This document shows, piece after piece, positions 22,201 through 30,106 of a DNA stretch of 64,000 bases. Position 1 is the first letter of the stretch. Each line of letters begins with the position of its first letter. The DNA comes from Plotosus lineatus. Its lineage: Eukaryota > Chordata > Actinopteri > Siluriformes > Plotosidae. The DNA lies in contig CM045735.1 of assembly GCA_024760905.1 (NCBI GenBank), positions 5,575,661 to 5,639,660 on the forward strand, in the 5' to 3' direction. Under the pieces are notes generated by a model. It did not search any database, was not told the origin of the DNA, and saw nothing but the letters and a program-made list of their open reading frames with translations. The translations under genes were made by a program, and so were the position numbers.

Positions 22201-22424
22201 TTCAAACACTATCAAGATCAACCATTTTAATGGCAGCTGTGCACAGCTGTGCATGCTTTAAACCAAACAGCTGTAAATATTTTCACTTTTACCTCTCCAT
22301 GTCTTCAGCAGCAATACTTTAGCAGTAAGAATATAACTACACTCACCCTGCCCGCTGAAGCTCGGCGTTTCTGCTGACTCTGAGCCTGCTGGCCACGGGA
22401 TCCCCTGCGTCTCCTCTTTGACAT
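14225..22424 (-). CDS. pcyt1b: CTP:phosphocholine cytidylyltransferase beta, complete coding sequence
   Basis: Rate-limiting enzyme of the CDP-choline pathway: phosphocholine plus CTP gives CDP-choline and pyrophosphate. Its activity depends on binding lipid-poor membranes. Eight coding exons in transcript order (22424-22347, 17119-17020, 16927-16811, 15606-15455, 15327-15249, 15153-15011, 14650-14462, 14344-14225) total 978 bases, or 325 residues plus stop, with all phases consistent. Residues 1-26 are basic (MSKRRRR..KRR, NLS-like). The catalytic domain is about 60-210, with nucleotidyltransferase HSGH at 76-79 and RTEGISTS at 183-190. The amphipathic M helix is about 224-286. A short Ser/Pro-rich P tail, 287-325, ends SPSPSTF. 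The human beta form is about 369 residues, so the phosphorylation tail is shorter here. The start is the first ATG in the only frame that joins exon 2. Synteny with pdk3 and the [13 protein letters not shown] segment favour PCYT1B over PCYT1A. Confidence 0.95.
14462..14650 (-). CDS. pcyt1b: pcyt1b coding exon 7 (membrane-binding M domain)
   Basis: Acceptor ATCGCAG, donor GTGGGT. It encodes [40 protein letters not shown] and [20 protein letters not shown] then GPW. The repeated VEEKS units form the amphipathic helix that senses membrane lipid composition. Confidence 0.97.
14748..14982 (-). mobile_element. SINE-B copy in pcyt1b intron 6
   Basis: Reverse-strand tail CATTCATTTACCAAACTGTT to head ACCACCATGCTACCATACTG. 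It lies between coding exons 7 and 6. Confidence 0.8.
15011..15153 (-). CDS. pcyt1b: pcyt1b coding exon 6 (RTEGISTS motif)
   Basis: Acceptor GTTTTAG, donor GTAAGA. It encodes [40 protein letters not shown] and [15 protein letters not shown] is the second nucleotide-binding signature and closes the catalytic domain. Confidence 0.97.
15249..15327 (-). CDS. pcyt1b: pcyt1b coding exon 5
   Basis: Acceptor TATGCAG, donor GTAGGG. It encodes [20 protein letters not shown] and KHIKAA, ending in a split Gly codon. A 79-base exon, strongly conserved. Confidence 0.97.
15455..15606 (-). CDS. pcyt1b: pcyt1b coding exon 4
   Basis: Acceptor GTTTCAG. The donor GTTCGT is weak but is the only one in phase with exon 5. 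It encodes [40 protein letters not shown] and [11 protein letters not shown], the central part of the catalytic fold. Confidence 0.96.
15836..16085 (-). mobile_element. RTE-like LINE 3' end in pcyt1b intron 3
   Basis: Reverse-strand copy of the same LINE tail as at 11,040-12,082: CTTCAGGGGTCGCCACAGTA and GTACATGTCCAAACCATCTC are complements of the conserved C-terminal region. It is 5' truncated, as expected for LINE retrotransposition. Confidence 0.85.
16095..16400 (-). mobile_element. SINE-E 3' part, (CA)n, and SINE-B fragment
   Basis: AACCCATCCAAAGTGAGCAC leading into (CA)n (16,165-16,213) is the complement of the GTGTGTGT-rich 3' region of SINE-E. After the microsatellite a SINE-B fragment follows (CATGCACATCTTTGAACTGT, ACTCCACACAGAAATGCC). 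Confidence 0.7.
16424..16775 (+). mobile_element. SINE-B, near full length
   Basis: One of the best copies: GGTGGCATGGTGGCGTAGTG, TTAGCACGCCCGCCTCATAG, GTGTTTCTGTGTGGCGTTTG, GATTCCGGTTTCCTCCCACA, GGTTAATTGGCTGTTCCAAA, GCGATGGCCTGGCAAGCTGT, ending AAAATGAATGAATGAATGG. It defines the family used here. Confidence 0.9.
16811..16927 (-). CDS. pcyt1b: pcyt1b coding exon 3 (HSGH motif)
   Basis: Acceptor TTATACAG, donor GTGAGA. It encodes [20 protein letters not shown] and [23 protein letters not shown] is the CTP-binding HxGH signature of cytidylyltransferases. A full-length SINE-B ends only about 35 bases beyond the donor. Confidence 0.97.
17020..17119 (-). CDS. pcyt1b: pcyt1b coding exon 2
   Basis: Acceptor TTTCCAG, donor GTAATC. 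It encodes [20 protein letters not shown] and [13 protein letters not shown], matching the variable linker that precedes the catalytic core. It is separated from exon 1 by a 5.2-kb intron full of SINEs, a MITE and a palindromic foldback. Confidence 0.92.
17320..17690 (+). mobile_element. SINE-C remnant interrupted by a 241-bp MITE
   Basis: SINE-C text (GCTGTTGGGTCCTTGACAAA, ACAAATGTAAG) runs up to 17,414 and continues at about 17,660 with ACAAATGCTGTAAATGTAAA. The gap is exactly the MITE at 17,417-17,657 with a TA duplication. Confidence 0.75.
17417..17657. mobile_element. 241-bp MITE with TA target duplication
   Basis: The ends CAGTCACTATCCGAGTTACG and GTTGTAACTCGAATAGTGACTG are inverted, with flanking TA at 17,415-16 and 17,658-59. 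Internal CGTAAGTCGGAT motifs recur. Non-coding. Confidence 0.85.
17745..17890 (+). mobile_element. SINE-C copy
   Basis: GTAGTGGTTCAATGGTTAAG, TTACTGATCAAAAGGTTGG and TGTTGGGTCCTGAGGCAAGG. This matches the GAGCAAGGCCCTTAACC family common in catfish-like genomes. Confidence 0.75.
18352..19128 (+). mobile_element. Tigger-like 'GATCCCTGTA' MITE split by a SINE-A1
   Basis: The family has copies at 48,768-49,225, 49,540-49,885 (reverse) and 44,345-44,560. Shared text includes GGAAAAAGTTAAGGAAAATG, CTTACATTTTTATGTGAGG, ATGTACGTATACGTCA and GATCTCGGTCCCAATTAA. The end AGTGATCCCTGTA matches the CAGTGATCCCTC-type ends of vertebrate Tigger-like MITEs. A SINE-A1 (18,660-19,000) lies inside. Confidence 0.7.
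18660..19000 (+). mobile_element. SINE-A1, near full length
   Basis: GGGGCAGTGGTGGTCTAGTG, GGTTGGGGGTTTGATTCC, AGGTTGTCACTGTCCTCCCC, AGAACCATTGCTGACTTTCG, GCGATGGCCTGGCGAGCTGT, ACCCTAATTAGGATTAAGCG. It shows the complete head-body-SINE-B-tail order. Confidence 0.9.
19168..19412 (+). mobile_element. SINE-A1, 5' truncated
   Basis: It starts inside the body (CCAGTGCACTAACTGGGTTA) and continues to GAAAATGAATGAATGAAAG. Confidence 0.85.
19925..20565 (-). mobile_element. Two adjacent reverse SINE-B copies
   Basis: Copy one is 19,925-20,222, ending with CTACGCCACTGTGCCGTCC. Copy two is about 20,250-20,565, with AATCCTATCAGGGTCGTGGG and CTTGCTGTGAGGTGGACGT. Between them is 25-30 bases of unassigned sequence. 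Confidence 0.75.
20566..20896 (-). mobile_element. SINE-A1 copy abutting SINE-B
   Basis: From AACCGCTTAATCGTAATTAG to CCACCAGGCCACCATCACCC. It begins exactly where the preceding SINE-B stops, suggesting insertion into it. Confidence 0.85.
21130..21250 (-). mobile_element. SINE tail fragment
   Basis: Only the shared A1/B tail: CATTCATTTTCTGAACTGCT through CGGCTCGCCAGGCCTTCGTA. Confidence 0.75.
21540..21670 (-). mobile_element. SINE-E-like fragment
   Basis: GAATAGAACCAGCAAGCTTT and TGTCTAACCATTAGGCC resemble the complement of a tRNA-like head of the SINE-E type. Weak. Confidence 0.45.
21761..21997. mobile_element. Palindromic foldback element
   Basis: Left arm TGAGGCGCTGCACCGAATCT... and right arm ...GGTGGAGCGCCTCA pair over about 100 bases with roughly nine mismatches, nearly all G/A transitions, around a ~33-base loop. 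It lies in pcyt1b intron 1, next to a reverse SINE-B remnant (22,010-22,165). No clear target duplication seen. Confidence 0.88.
22010..22165 (-). mobile_element. SINE-B fragment
   Basis: GGAAACCGGAGTACCCGAAG, AACCCAGGACCTTCTTGC and GGTGGACGTGTTAACCAGTG are SINE-B head and middle in reverse. Confidence 0.8.
22347..22424 (-). CDS. pcyt1b: pcyt1b coding exon 1
   Basis: The ATG is at 22,424-22,422 and the donor GTGAGT begins at 22,346. The 26 codons are rich in Arg, Lys and Gln ([20 protein letters not shown]...), consistent with the nuclear-localising N-terminus of CCT enzymes. Only this frame ends in phase 0, as exon 2 needs. The N-terminus is poorly conserved, so the start is less certain than the other exons. 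Confidence 0.75.
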
Positions 22425-22900
22425 GCTGTACAGACTCTGACCACGCACGACTCGGCACCTCGGGGGCCACGTACCACTGAGCGCAAACACAAGCGCTAGG
22501 GCAGTTAGAGTGAGCTGTTATGTCATGGAGCAAATGTGCAATGTTCAAAGTTCACCTTGAATACAGAACCGAGAACATTCATTTGAAAAGACTTGCCAGT
22601 GTATAAATGACCCGGAATAAAACCCGCGATGATGTCATGCCCGATCAGAAGAGCCATCAATCGCTCTGTGTTATCTTAAGAGGAGATATTGCTACAAATC
22701 TTTGATCACGTTAGATTGACTGTCATTAGTTGTTCAGTTAATGGTCCCATCACCCTGTTTAGCATTTTGTGTAAATGTAGAACTTTTCAAATTCTTACGT
22801 TAAAATAAAATGCTACTATTTTAAATATTAAAACATGAATTCTTGAATGCCAGAGAAGACACTTTCACCAGAATCCTTTAATATTTCATGATTAGACTCA
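22425..22900 (-). promoter_or_regulatory. pcyt1b 5' UTR and presumed promoter side
   Basis: Sequence upstream of the pcyt1b ATG on the reverse strand. It is repeat-free. I see no TATA box at a sensible place and only slight CpG enrichment near 22,380-22,500. A further non-coding 5' exon upstream cannot be excluded. The promoter assignment is by position only. Confidence 0.35.
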
Positions 22901-22904
22901 TTCA

Positions 22905-23165
22905 GTGGTTTTCTAACTCACTTAGTCCTAATTAGGGTCACGGAGAGGCTGGCGCCCATTTCAGAGGACACTCGGCGAGGGCAGGGTACAACCTGGACAG
23001 CTCGCCAGGCCATCGCAGGGCTGACACTCGCACAGCCATTCACACACTCACACCTGGGAGCAATTTAAAGCAGAAAGTAGCTTACTGTGCATATTTTTGG
23101 ACTGTGGGAGGAAACCGGATGACGCAGCGGAAACCCACACAAGCACTGGAAGCACATCTTACTCT
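22905..23165 (-). mobile_element. SINE-B copy
   Basis: CTTAGTCCTAATTAGGGTCA, CTCGCCAGGCCATCGCAGGG and TTTTTGGACTGTGGGAGGAA on the reverse strand. Truncated before the head. Confidence 0.85.
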
Positions 23166-23337
23166 ACGGCTCAGTGACTGTATTGTACTGCCGCACTTTA
23201 CCTCGTTTACATTCTAGTTTATCCACTTTGGACATTTTTATTCTAGTCTGTCCACCTATTTATTTATATATTTATTTGTTTGTTTGTTTGTTTATTCCAT
23301 TCCACAGCACCTCAGTGTACATATTGTATATCTTATC

Positions 23338-24233
23338 CCCCATTTCACTGGAGCGCGGCAGTCTCGCGGAAGCAAAAATTTCGTCATCCTCCAACGTTCC
23401 TCAGTCGTTCCATTATCTTCCGTGTCCTTCCGTATGGTTCCGAATGTGTTCCTCCGCTTCCGGCAGGCCAAAGTCTTCCGCGAACGTGCTTTTGAACATG
23501 TTCAAAAGCACGTTCACGGAAAAATCTTCCGACAGTGTTCCGTTAGGTTCCGCAGTCCTTCCGCAAACGTTTGTCATTTCCTCAAATGTTTTGTGATCAT
23601 TCCTTTTTCCTGCCAGTGTTCCTTGACCGTTCCGCGAGCCTTCCCCACGCTTCCGGATGGTCAAAAGCGGCCACGGAACGTTTGCGTTACAGAAACCAGC
23701 ATATAATATGGTAGTTCAAAGAAAGAATGAGCTTCCTTGGTCGAATCTTCATATTTATAGGCGCAATCAGGAGCAAATCCTTTGATCTTTGCCGATTTTT
23801 CCGAGTTGAAACGTGGTTACGCCGGGTATTCCTCAGTCATTCCTCAGTCATTCCGTGTTGAACGTTAACGTTTCATTCCGCGTATTCCACAATCATTCCG
23901 TAGGTCTTCCTTCTAAAATGGAGTAGTGCCGTGGTCGTTCCTTGAGTGTTCTGTGCTTTCCGTGAATGTTCCGTGAATTATCTGAAGGTCTTCTTTTTCA
24001 ATCCACACAGGTTCCGAAGGTAATCCATGCTTTTTTACGCATGTATTCTGACATTGTACCGCAGTCGCACTGTTCCATGCATTCCGTGAACTTTCCAAAG
24101 GTGTTCCGAAGGTACAATTTTCCCTAGGTTTTTGACCCGTTTTCCGTGTAAAAATGCTGAAGCTACTCCGTAGAGTGCATTCCGCGCCTTTCCGGCACGA
24201 TCGTTGCATTCCGCCCTCCAGTGAAATGGGGGC
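23338..24233. mobile_element. Unclassified TIR element packed with TTCCG motifs
   Basis: The ends CCCCCATTTCACTGGAG and CTCCAGTGAAATGGGGG are 17-base perfect inverted repeats. The interior carries about two dozen TTCCG motifs, almost all on the forward strand and often as GTTCCG, CTTCCG or ATTCCG followed by TG or CG. It also contains a 34-base perfect palindrome at 23,482-23,515. No transposase. The open frames across it are by-products of the repeats. Superfamily not recognised, and no convincing target duplication. Confidence 0.8.
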
Positions 24234-24340
24234 ATTAGTGTTTGTTTCTCATTCATAGGTACTGGGTTTACATTCTGCTTTAATTTTACTTAAAGTTTAA
24301 TGTACGGAATTCCTTGTGTTTATATTCTGCTTTTGAGAGC

Positions 24341-25219
24341 ATTACCGTAATTCCCAGACTATTGCGCGCACCTGAATATAAGCTGCACCAACTACAGTAA
24401 GCCCTCGCCCACTCCCGGATCACCAATCGTAGCCCCATATACTGGTGGATTTTGCTCTCAAAGGCTTTTTTTTATAATGTTTTTAAATTAGCAGGAGCTT
24501 CTACAAATTATACATTTGCATCATCACAACATTACTGGCACTTGATTCAAATTTAGCCAATGGCTGAGAGCTTTTGTTTCTCCCTCCTGCTGATTGGTTG
24601 CAGATGATGTGTATGCCTCATTTTTTTCTCCTTCGCACACATATGATTGCTTGAATTGTAAATTAAAGGTTTTTTAAGTGTGTTTTTAATTATTACTAAT
24701 GATTATTTAAGCCCTATGGTGTCACTCAAACACCCTGCATCTTTTCTAGGTTCTGGTAAGGAGCCAAAGTGCTTTATTTATTCATAAATATTATCACAGT
24801 ACAAAATGAAAAACTTTTTACGTAATCATTACTACCTTATTAGTGTACTAATGAGTAAGTCTGGCTATAGAATGTGTTTATGAAGCATATTTTAGCGCAT
24901 GTAATATCATACATAGGGTTTTAAAACCACGTCAATAACTCGCGGATTTTCGGGATTCGCGGGTGGGGGAGGAACGTAACCCCAGCGAATAATGAGGGCT
25001 TACTGTAAATTAAAAAAGATAAAAGAATTTGTACATATATAGGCCGCACCCCTTTATAAGCCGCCGGTGTCTGTCTCGCTCTTGGGTTTCCTGCTAGAGC
25101 ACCCCCTGGAGGCCGTTACCCCGTAAAAAAAATCTATAGATTAGCTGCATCATTGTTTAAGCTACAGGGTTTAAAGCGTGTGAAAAAGTAGCGGCTTATA
25201 GGCTGGAAATCAGGGTAAT
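24341..25219. mobile_element. MITE with a second MITE nested inside
   Basis: Outer ends ATTACCGTAATTCCCAGAC and CTGGAAATCAGGGTAAT are inverted, with 'ataagctgcacc / ggccgcacccc' text typical of a vertebrate MITE reading 'cggcttataggc'. The inner element 24,395-25,005 starts CAGTAAGCCCTCGCCCACTC, ends GAGGGCTTACTG and is flanked by TA. Its interior is related to 26,380-26,842 in opposite orientation. Confidence 0.75.
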
Positions 25220-25237
25220 TGCAATTTGTTTTCTTGT

Positions 25238-25577
25238 TTGCGGTGGCATGGTGGTGTTGTGCTTAGCATGTCTGCCTTACAACAAGAAGGCCTGGGTTTG
25301 ATTCCCAGCTCAGGAATTTTTTTTGTGTGGAGTTTGCATGTTTTCTCCGTGCTTGCGTGGGTTTCCTCCCACAGTCCAAAAACATGCACAGTTTTTAAAT
25401 GGCTGTTTCAAATCACCCCTAGGTGTGAGTGTGAATGGTTGTGTGAGTGTTGGCCATGCAATGGCCTGGCAAGCTGTCCACGGTGTACCCCGCCCTCGCC
25501 CGGAGTCGGCTGAGATCAGTGCCAGCCTTCCTGCGACCCTAATTAGAATTAAGCAGTTCAAAAAATGAATGAATGGA
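25238..25577 (+). mobile_element. SINE-B, near full length
   Basis: GGTGGCATGGTGGTGTTGTG, GGGTTTGATTCCCAGCTCAG, AAATCACCCCTAGGTGTGAG, GCAATGGCCTGGCAAGCTGT, ending AAAAATGAATGAATGG. Confidence 0.88.
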
Positions 25578-25654
25578 TGTCTTGTTTGCACCTTTTAATA
25601 CTGAGAACCTCGTACAAAATTTCGTTAAGTGTGAACATAATGACAGTAAAGACT

Positions 25655-26350
25655 CTTGAATCTACAACATGGATTGTGGGAGGGAACCACAACATTGAGA
25701 GAACATGATAACTCCACCCAGAAAGACCCAGCATCATCTTACTGTGAGGCACCAGTGCTAACATCTGCACCACCGAGCCAACTCATATTTTATAGTGGAA
25801 AGACTCGTTCAGATGATGACATCATATCTTATTCTCATTCATCTCTTTCAATACATCATCCTTCTGGCTCTTCTCAGCGACCTCGGCCTTCCTGAACACC
25901 TCGCACGGTGTTCCTGAAATAGTGACTCACATAGCACGTTGCTTTTAAGAACATCGATGGCTTCTCATCATTCGTTTTGTAGTGAGCAATCAGGTTGGAG
26001 TCCCCAGGAGGAACTGATTACGTCTAGGTGCACTTTGCTGATGCTGAGAGCAGTTTCCGGGGCTGATGGCGAGAAGTAGATCAACAGAACCCTTTGAGGC
26101 AGTCAACTCACTTTTAATCGGGTTGTTTTTTTCTATTGATGATTCTTAAGACCGTTTCAGTTGCTTTCTTACCTACTGACTGATGTTCTTCCGGAGCTTG
26201 GGTGGGTTCCCTCCAGGTACTCCAGGTTTCCTCCCTGGATCCAAAGACATGCCCGTTTGGCCGATTGGCTGTTCCAAATTATCTGTAATTGTGGTGAGCT
26301 GTTTTGGGTGTAACAGCTCAGTACTAGGATGAAGCACTTCAGCAAATAAG
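25655..26350. mobile_element. SINE-B fragments on both strands
   Basis: A reverse fragment at 25,655-25,790 (CCACCCAGAAAGACCCAGCA, CTTACTGTGAGGCACCAGTG) and a forward one at 26,195-26,350 (CTTGGGTGGGTTCCCTCCAG, GATTGGCTGTTCCAAATTAT). The 400 bases between hold no recognised feature. Confidence 0.65.
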
Positions 26351-26379
26351 CGAGTGCGTTACAGATGAGTACTGAAGTA

Positions 26380-26842
26380 CAGTAGGCCCCAGTTTTTCGC
26401 TATGGTTCGGTTCCGCTCTTCCCACAGATCAAGAAAATCCGTGAGTTATTGATGCGGTTTTAAAACCCTATGTATGAGATTACATACACAAAAATCTGCT
26501 TGTTAAACACCGCGATAATATTTATTAATATATAATATAATAACACCAGAAGCTAGAGAAGATGCGGGGCGTTTGAGTGACATCATAGTGCTTAAATAAT
26601 CATTAAAAACCCACTAAAAGAATTTACTTCGCAATTCAAGCAGTCATGTTGATGACATGTGTGCAAAAGAGAAAAAAAGAGGTGTACACATCATCTTCAA
26701 CCAATCAGGAGGGAGAAATGGAAGCTCTCAGGCATTGGTTAAATTTGAATCACGTGCCAGTTTCTTACGGGTTTGTTGCCAATCCGTGAGTATGCGAGGG
26801 CGGGGCACGAGCGCTGAACCGCGAATGGTCAAGGACCTACTG
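26380..26842. mobile_element. MITE related to 24,395-25,005
   Basis: The ends CAGTAGGCCCCAG and ...AGGACCTACTG are flanked by TA. Shared interior such as AAAACCCTATGTATGAGATT and CCAATCAGGAGGGAGAAA appears reverse-complemented in the nested element near 24.5-24.9 kb. Confidence 0.75.
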
Positions 26843-26877
26843 TACTGATGTTCCTGTTCAACATCAGTGATTGTTTT

Positions 26878-27185
26878 CATTCATTCATTTTCTGAAACCC
26901 GTCATCCTAATTAGGGTTGCGGGGTGGCTGGCGCTCATTTCATCCTACCCCCGGGCGAGGGCGGGGTACACCCTGGACAGCTCACCAGGCCATCGCGGGG
27001 ACAACACTGAACAGCCAATTAGATTACTATGTATGTCTTTGGACTGTGGAAAGAAACCAGTGTACCCGGTGGAAACGGGAGAACATGCAAACTCCACACA
27101 GAAACTCCTGAGCTGGGAATCGAACTCAGGACCTTCTTGCTGTGAAGCTCACGTGCTAACCACTATGACACCTTTCCGCCTCAAT
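26878..27185 (-). mobile_element. SINE-B copy
   Basis: CATTCATTCATTTTCTGAAA, GCTCACCAGGCCATCGCGGG and CTAACCACTATGACACC in reverse. Confidence 0.88.
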
Positions 27186-27242
27186 GATAATTTTGTTGAG
27201 TTTTAATTATACTCTAGAATAAAAGTTCTAGAAAAAAGACCA

Positions 27243-27580
27243 GGGCAGTGGTGGCCTAGTGTTCTAGGTGCTGGATCACTGATCCTAAGGTTGGGGGTTC
27301 AAGCCCCGCTCACCACAGGTTGTCACTGTCCACACTAGTACAGCTCACTGGGTTATCAAAGGCCGGCCGTGTCACTCACTGTCTCTGGTGAGAGGTTCAT
27401 GTAAAAGAACCATTGCTGACTTTCGACAAGATTAGCTGCATATCCGTCAGCATGTTTTCGCCCTGTGATGGCCTGGTGAGCCATCCAGGGTGTACTTTGC
27501 CCTCGCCTGGAGCCGGCTGGGATGGACGCCAGCCTCCCTGCGACCCTAATTAGAATTAAGCAGTTACAGAAAATGAACTG
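27243..27580 (+). mobile_element. SINE-A1 copy
   Basis: GGGCAGTGGTGGCCTAGTGT, GTTGGGGGTTCAAGCCCCGC, AACCATTGCTGACTTTCGAC and ACCCTAATTAGAATTAAGCA. Complete. Confidence 0.88.
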
Positions 27581-27589
27581 GAAAAAGAC

Positions 27590-28580
27590 CATAAGTGCTT
27601 ACCCCATAGCCTCCAGTAGATGGCAGTAGATACTCCTGAGGCAGGGGGATTTCCCACTAAACCCTCAAATCAGTTCAGTGGTCAGATAACAGAACACTCA
27701 TCCCTGTAATTGGCTTTTTGATTGACAAAGATTAATATTGCAAAGGTGCACAATATACAACAAGCCAGCACTCAGTCTACATTTATTATATCATTACCAG
27801 TGAGTTAGCACAGTATCTAGACTCTGACTGCTGTAAATGTGTTCATGATCCTTTATTACGCCAACAATAACTTTCTGATTATATAGCAGTTACATTATTA
27901 AATCACATCTATATACAGAGGCCAAACAGACAATGGGCCACCGGTTGATCTCAAAAGGGCTTTGTCAGCACCACGAGTGCGGCATGCATGGCCTTGTATT
28001 GTCTTCTAAAGTGACACGGCAGCCAGCCACCCCACCGTGTCTCCGAGACATTCCCACAGTGCAGCACATATCACAAAGCAGGTTATCACAATCACCTGCC
28101 AGAGTTACTCACGAGCTGCATTTAGCGATGGCATTACGCCAGGACACAAGTCTGCAGCTGCTTTATCTGCCACCAGCTTCGGGGAAGTGGGTCAAATGAG
28201 CTGCCACCTAAATTAATAGAATAAATTTTTGGCATGCTGTCAACAGAATGACATGCATCGTACACGCAGGCTCGGTTTGGACAAACCCCAAAGGACAGGA
28301 ATTCCTTCTCAGAACAACCAGCCAGCCTTCAGAAGGGTGCCGATATGGTGGAGACTGTGCCATTGTTCAAGTCCTGTATCACCTTGCATTTGTTTTCACC
28401 CCGAGAATTTTACAAATTGCACCTAAAATGAAGTGAATGCCATGTCATGACTCGGCAAAAAATGGTCCATGATATTGAAGAAGGCTTTCGATCAAAAAAC
28501 TACAAGTTTCCTTTAAAATACATAATTTATATCTGATATGACCAGATGACATTCAGTAATTAGTATATACTACACTGCAG
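27590..28580. other. Repeat-free intergenic block; candidate conserved non-coding DNA
   Basis: About 1 kb without SINE, LINE or microsatellite sequence, in a region otherwise saturated with them. It contains homeodomain/TALE-type strings such as GTAATTGGC and TTTGATTGACAAAG near 27,705-27,735. No splice-framed open reading frame was found. Regulatory function is inferred only from the lack of repeats and motif content. Confidence 0.35.
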
Positions 28581-28592
28581 TCATGTGATAGA

Positions 28593-29037
28593 ATTCTTCT
28601 TCTTCTTCTTCTTTTCCTTTCGGCTGCTTCCTTCAGGGGTCGCCACAGCAAATCATCCGTCTCCACTTCACCCTGTCCTCTGCATCTTCTTTTTTGACTC
28701 CAACGACCTTCATGTCCTCCTTTACCACATCCATAAATCTCTTCTTTGGTCTTCCTCTAGACCTGCTGCCTGGTAGTTCCAACCTCAGCATCCTACTGCC
28801 AATATACTCACTATCCCTCCTCTGTACATGTCCAAACCATCTCAATCTATCCTCTCTGACTTTGTCTCCAAAACATCTTACATGGGCTGTCCCTCTGATA
28901 TATGCTCATTTCTGATCCTCTCCATCCTCGTTACTCCCAGAGAGAACCTCAACATTTCTCTCTGGGAGTAACGAGGATGGATAGGATCAGTAATGATGTA
29001 AGATGGGCTGTCCCTCTGAGATACTCATTTCTCATGT
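28593..29037 (-). mobile_element. RTE-like LINE 3' end with a snap-back rearrangement
   Basis: Reverse LINE tail from CTTCAGGGGTCGCCACAGCA to CTCGTTACTCCCAGAGAG. At about 28,957 the sequence turns round and repeats the last ~40 bases in forward orientation (CTCTGGGAGTAACGAGGATG), then reverts. Unlike the plain 5' truncation of the other copies. Confidence 0.85.
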
Positions 29038-29265
29038 GATAGAATTGTACTCCGATATTATCCTGAGTGCATAATGCTAAAATTAGCGCTGCAACAACGA
29101 ATCGATAAAATCGATAAAAATCGATTATTAAAAGTGTTGGCAACAAATCTCGTTATCGATAAGTTCTGCGATTATTGCGTAAGTCAGCCACTACAGACGG
29201 GTGTCACTCAGTACGGAGTTGACCAGACGTGTCGCATATTTTACTCTTCGTAAACATTACAAAAC

Positions 29266-29491
29266 ATGACTCAGTCGACTGCCAGTGGCACTGGGAGGGA
29301 AAAAAGTGTTCGATCGAAATCTTCAAAAGTTTTGGAACATTTTCATCTCCATCATCTCCAAAAATGTATCGAATGCAGGCTTTGTAAAAGTGAGATGGCT
29401 CGACACGGGAGCGCTTCTGTGACACGGGAGAATCTTAAAAGAAAACATGTAGGAATTATTATTGATGAGGAAGCACCGGCCCATCAACAGG
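29266..29491 (+). pseudogene. hAT transposase BED-finger exon, degraded
   Basis: Reads MTQSTASGTGREKSVRSKSS, SKVLEHFHLHHLQKCIECRL and CKSEMARHGSASVTRENLKR then KH, followed by a donor-like G/GTAAGTG at 29,491. The pattern C-x2-C ... LKRKH is a BED zinc finger as in hAT transposases and ZBED proteins. The usual HLKRKH reads NLKRKH, so a zinc-ligand His is lost. The sequence after the donor is not coding, so this is a relic. Confidence 0.75.
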
Positions 29492-29596
29492 GTAAGTGAC
29501 TACAGAATCCGAAATGTATTCTGTTTTGAAGGGGAAAATATATATATTACGATATTTATATATAGTTTATTATGAAAGCTCACAATGCAGTAAATA

Positions 29597-29942
29597 AGGG
29601 CAGTGGTGGTCTAGTGGTATAGGGTGCTGGATCGCTGATCCTAAGGTTGGGGGTTCGAGTCCCCACAAGGTTGTCACTGTCCCCCCCAGTGCAGCTAACT
29701 GGGTTATCAAAGGCGGGCCATGTCTGTCACTGTCTATGGTGAGAGGTTCATGTAAAAGAACCATTGCTGACTTTCGTAAAAGAGTAGCTGCAAAGTCGTC
29801 AGCGTGTTTCTGTCCCTTGCTAAAAAGGGTTGTGACAGGAAGGGCATCCGACGTAAAAACCTCTGCCAAATTAAACATGCGAATCATTCGCTGTGGCGAC
29901 TCCTGAAAAAAATAAAGGGAAAAACTGAAAGGAAATCTCATC
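29597..29942 (+). mobile_element. SINE-A2 copy inside the hAT relic
   Basis: GGGCAGTGGTGGTCTAGTGG head, GTGACAGGAAGGGCATCCGA, then ATTCGCTGTGGCGACTCCTG and AAAAACTGAAAGGAAATC as the LINE-type tail. Confidence 0.88.
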
Positions 29943-30106
29943 TCTCACAATGCAATGAATCGACTCATTCCACCATTTCCGTTCATTGAGAACCTCAGCA
30001 CCCGACCTGGGTAGCTATTGAGCTAAGAGTAGTAATGTACAAAAACATGTTTGCTTGTCACATAATCTAAAGTAGATCCGGCAAGTCAAGATGGTGGCTG
30101 TCATGT

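Noticed and set aside
22258..22548. Alternative first-exon frame for pcyt1b (…[19 protein letters not shown]…)
   Set aside because: It looked like the mammalian beta N-terminus, but the only GT donor leaves the wrong phase for exon 2. The MSKRRRR frame joins correctly.
23174..23706. Two 140-codon frames in the TTCCG element
   Set aside because: They follow the repeated motif pattern, overlap each other in different frames, and have no recognised domain.
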